From SYOC01 sp050185455 (GTDB taxonomy: Bacteria > Desulfobacterota > Binatia > Bin18): a stretch of 6,246 nt of DNA. This document shows, in pieces, positions 4,476 to 6,246 of this stretch. The notes below the pieces were generated by a model. That model made no database searches and had not been told where the DNA came from. It worked only from the letters and a program-made list of their open reading frames with translations. The DNA lies in contig JBFWZL010000395.1 in the NCBI GenBank assembly GCA_050185455.1, forward strand, positions 1 to 6,246, written 5' to 3'. Numbering within the stretch: the stretch's first letter is position 1; each line of letters opens with the position of its first letter. The translations under genes were made by a program, and so were the position numbers.

Positions 4476-6119
4476 ATGGCAAAGACTAGTGGTAATGATC
4501 TCGTAGTAAAGTCCCTCAAGGACGAGGGGGTAGATACTGTTTTTTATCTGACTGGTGGTCCGATGGTGGACGTCGCGACTCGCTGTATCGAAATTGGCTT
4601 TCGTTCCGTGGACGTTCGCCATGAACAAGCTGCAGCGATGGCGGCGCATGCATACAGCCGTGTCCTTGGCAGGCCGGGAGTCTGCTTCGCTGCTTCTGGT
4701 CCGGGCACAACTAACTTAATCACCGGTGTAGGCAACGCCTTTCTCGATGCCGTTCCGGTCGTCGCACTCGGCGGCGCTAGCGCTCTTTCACAATCCGGCA
4801 TGGGCGCGTTTCAAGAAATGGATCAAGTAGGCATGTTTAAGCCCATCACCAAATGGTCGGAACGTGTCATGGATGCGACGCGCATCCCGGAAATCATCAA
4901 CAAGGCGTTTCGGGTCGCCACCAGCGGCCAACCGGGCCCCGTGTATATCGATCTACCCGGCGACGTATTGTATAGAAACGTCGAAGAAAGCGACGTCTCG
5001 TTCCCTAAGAGTCCGCATAGCGTACCGCGGATTTCAGGCGATCCTGACCTTGTGAAAAAAGCAATCGCCCTGCTCAAAGACGCGAAGCGTCCGCTCGTCA
5101 TCACCGGCACGGGTATTATTTGGTCCGGCGCCATGCAGGACTTGAAGGAATTTGTCGAACTCTCCGGCATTCCTTTCTACACTACACCACAAGGGCGCGG
5201 TGTAATCGAAGAAGACCATCGCTTGAGCTTCCCCGGCGCTCGTAACCAGGCGTGGAAAGAAGCGGATGCAGTGCTATTCGTCGGCACGCGTCTTAACTTC
5301 ATCGTTGGCTTTGGCCTACCGCCGCGCTTCGCGGAAGGCGTCAAGATCGCCCAGGTAGACATCAGTGACGAAGAGATCGGACGGAACCGGCCAGTCGATG
5401 TTGGCATCATTGGCGACGCCAAGATGGTGCTACAACAGCTGATTAAGGAAGGTCGAGATGCCTTCCATGGACGGAAAGAGCTTGCCTGGATCGACACGCT
5501 ACGCGGCTATGAAAAACGTTCTCAGGAAAAAGCACAAGCATTGCTCAATACTGACCAGATGCCGATTCACCCCCTGCGCCTCTGTAAAGAAGTGCGTGAC
5601 TTCATGGATCGCGATGCCATCGTCGTAGTGGATGGACACGAGACCCTTAATTTCGCTCGCCAGACAGTCCCCACTCACGCGCCAGGACATCGTGTCAACG
5701 CTGGTCCAAACGGCTGCATGGGCGTCGCCGTCCCATTCGGTCTGGGAGCCAAGGTGGCAAAGCCGAATACGCAAGTCATCGTGTTAAGCGGCGACGGCTC
5801 GTTCGGCATGAACGGCATGGAAATCGACACCATGGTGCGCCATAACATCCCAGCCATTATCGTTATTAGCAACAACGGCGGATGGGCTGGCGCGGGCGTC
5901 ATGAATGCGGGACGCGACCTCGGATTCAGCCGCTATGACAAGATGGCGGAGATTTTCGGCGCCTATGGTGATTATGTCGACAAACCGCAGGATATTATGC
6001 CAGCCCTGAAACGCGCGGCCGAGGCGGCGGCCGCAGGCAAACCGGCGGTAGTTAATGTGATCACGGACCCAACAGCACGGTCTTCAACGCAGTCGTTTGC
6101 CGCGTACCGGGCGATTTAG
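4476..6119 (+). CDS. Thiamine-diphosphate enzyme, 2-hydroxyacyl-CoA lyase-like
   Basis: A 547-residue, three-domain ThDP enzyme. The N-terminal PYR domain (about 1-170) has the activating Glu at E50 (RHEQAAAMAAHAY), the SGPGTTNLITGVGNAFLD loop, and GMGAFQEMDQ. The middle domain (about 185-325) contains GTRLNFIVGFGLPPRF and KIAQVDISDEEIG, which resemble GARLNWILHFGLPPRY...QVDI of 2-hydroxyacyl-CoA lyase and the parallel part of oxalyl-CoA decarboxylase, not acetolactate synthase. The C-terminal PP domain (about 365-535) has the ThDP/metal motif G439-D-G441 with 24 residues to N466-N467. Lyases of this type cleave 2-hydroxyacyl-CoA to formyl-CoA plus an aldehyde or ketone; some also make the bond in reverse. 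Presence of E50 argues against glyoxylate carboligase. No signal peptide and no peroxisomal tail. It follows the HMG-CoA lyase gene on the same strand after a 303-base gap. The ThDP family is certain; the substrate is inferred, and decarboxylase or carboligase activity remains possible. Confidence 0.85.
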   Translation: MAKTSGNDLVVKSLKDEGVDTVFYLTGGPMVDVATRCIEIGFRSVDVRHEQAAAMAAHAYSRVLGRPGVCFAASGPGTTNLITGVGNAFLDAVPVVALGGASALSQSGMGAFQEMDQVGMFKPITKWSERVMDATRIPEIINKAFRVATSGQPGPVYIDLPGDVLYRNVEESDVSFPKSPHSVPRISGDPDLVKKAIALLKDAKRPLVITGTGIIWSGAMQDLKEFVELSGIPFYTTPQGRGVIEEDHRLSFPGARNQAWKEADAVLFVGTRLNFIVGFGLPPRFAEGVKIAQVDISDEEIGRNRPVDVGIIGDAKMVLQQLIKEGRDAFHGRKELAWIDTLRGYEKRSQEKAQALLNTDQMPIHPLRLCKEVRDFMDRDAIVVVDGHETLNFARQTVPTHAPGHRVNAGPNGCMGVAVPFGLGAKVAKPNTQVIVLSGDGSFGMNGMEIDTMVRHNIPAIIVISNNGGWAGAGVMNAGRDLGFSRYDKMAEIFGAYGDYVDKPQDIMPALKRAAEAAAAGKPAVVNVITDPTARSSTQSFAAYRAI

Positions 6120-6137
6120 CGTAGAATACATCGTAAC

Positions 6138-6197
6138 AGCGAAGCATTTGTCAGTTGCGTCTCCTGCCAATCTGTTTGGCTGGGCAAATGCTTTGCT
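6138..6197 (+). terminator. Nested inverted repeat after the ThDP gene, possible terminator
   Basis: AGCGAAGCATTTG (6138-6150) pairs with CAAATGCTTTGCT (6185-6197), 13 positions with one G-U. A second perfect stem, GCCAA/TTGGC (6166-6170 with 6176-6180), sits inside. The structure starts about 19 bases after the stop and is followed by a pyrimidine tract (TCTCTCTCTT) rather than a pure T-run. It could end transcription or be a structured leader of a gene beyond the window. Further on, AAAGC...GCTTTT (about 6212-6231) is a weaker stem with a short T-run. No coding region starts before 6246. Confidence 0.45.
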
Positions 6198-6246
6198 TCT
6201 CTCTCTTACCAAAGCCGGAGGTTCGCTTTTAACATCTCTCCAAGAC

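Noticed and set aside
4476..6119. Glyoxylate carboligase or acetolactate synthase as the specific assignment
   Set aside because: Glyoxylate carboligase lacks the activating Glu that is present here as E50. The GTRLNFIVGFGLPPRF middle domain fits 2-hydroxyacyl-CoA lyases better than acetolactate synthase.
1..6246. CRISPR array, tRNA, rRNA or intact insertion sequence
   Set aside because: No regularly spaced repeats, no cloverleaf-like or rRNA-like stretch and no transposase frame were seen on either strand.

Overview
The window is bacterial: densely coded, moderately GC-rich, with Shine-Dalgarno sites ahead of most genes. Gene content fits an aerobic or facultative proteobacterium-like organism, possibly an uncultured lineage with a large metabolic repertoire. 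No marker gene here fixes the taxonomy, so that placement is inference.

Layout. (1) Bases 1-752 are the C-terminal third of a catalase-peroxidase (KatG) that enters from the left edge. (2) Bases 753-1108 are a mosaic. They hold a bulged GC-rich hairpin, a coding-like fragment resembling the tail of a monofunctional haem catalase, an imperfect palindrome of the GTAGCCCGGATGG type, and an open frame that ends in an ATGA overlap with the next gene. (3) Bases 1109-2431 encode a GlpC/GlcF-like Fe-S protein with two 4Fe-4S motifs and two cysteine-rich CCG domains. (4) Convergent to it, 2459-2977 on the minus strand encodes an exported GlcG/HbpS (DUF336) protein with a good RBS and a plausible promoter. 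(5) Divergent from that, 3228-4172 encodes a 3-hydroxy-3-methylglutaryl-CoA lyase. (6) After a 303-base gap without a recognisable gene, 4476-6119 encodes a thiamine-diphosphate enzyme. Its middle domain looks like 2-hydroxyacyl-CoA lyase or oxalyl-CoA decarboxylase rather than acetolactate synthase. A nested inverted repeat follows it.

How they may work together. KatG and the catalase-like remnant point to peroxide defence on the left. On the right, two same-strand C-C lyases, both expected to act on acyl-CoA thioesters, suggest a short catabolic or carboligation module for branched or 2-hydroxy acids. The Fe-S protein could pass electrons from an unseen flavoprotein dehydrogenase. The GlcG-like gene between these parts recalls glycolate (glc) loci, but no GlcD/GlcE or glyoxylate carboligase is visible. 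The most interesting leads are the lyase pair and the rearranged katG/Fe-S junction. No CRISPR array, tRNA, rRNA or intact mobile element was seen.
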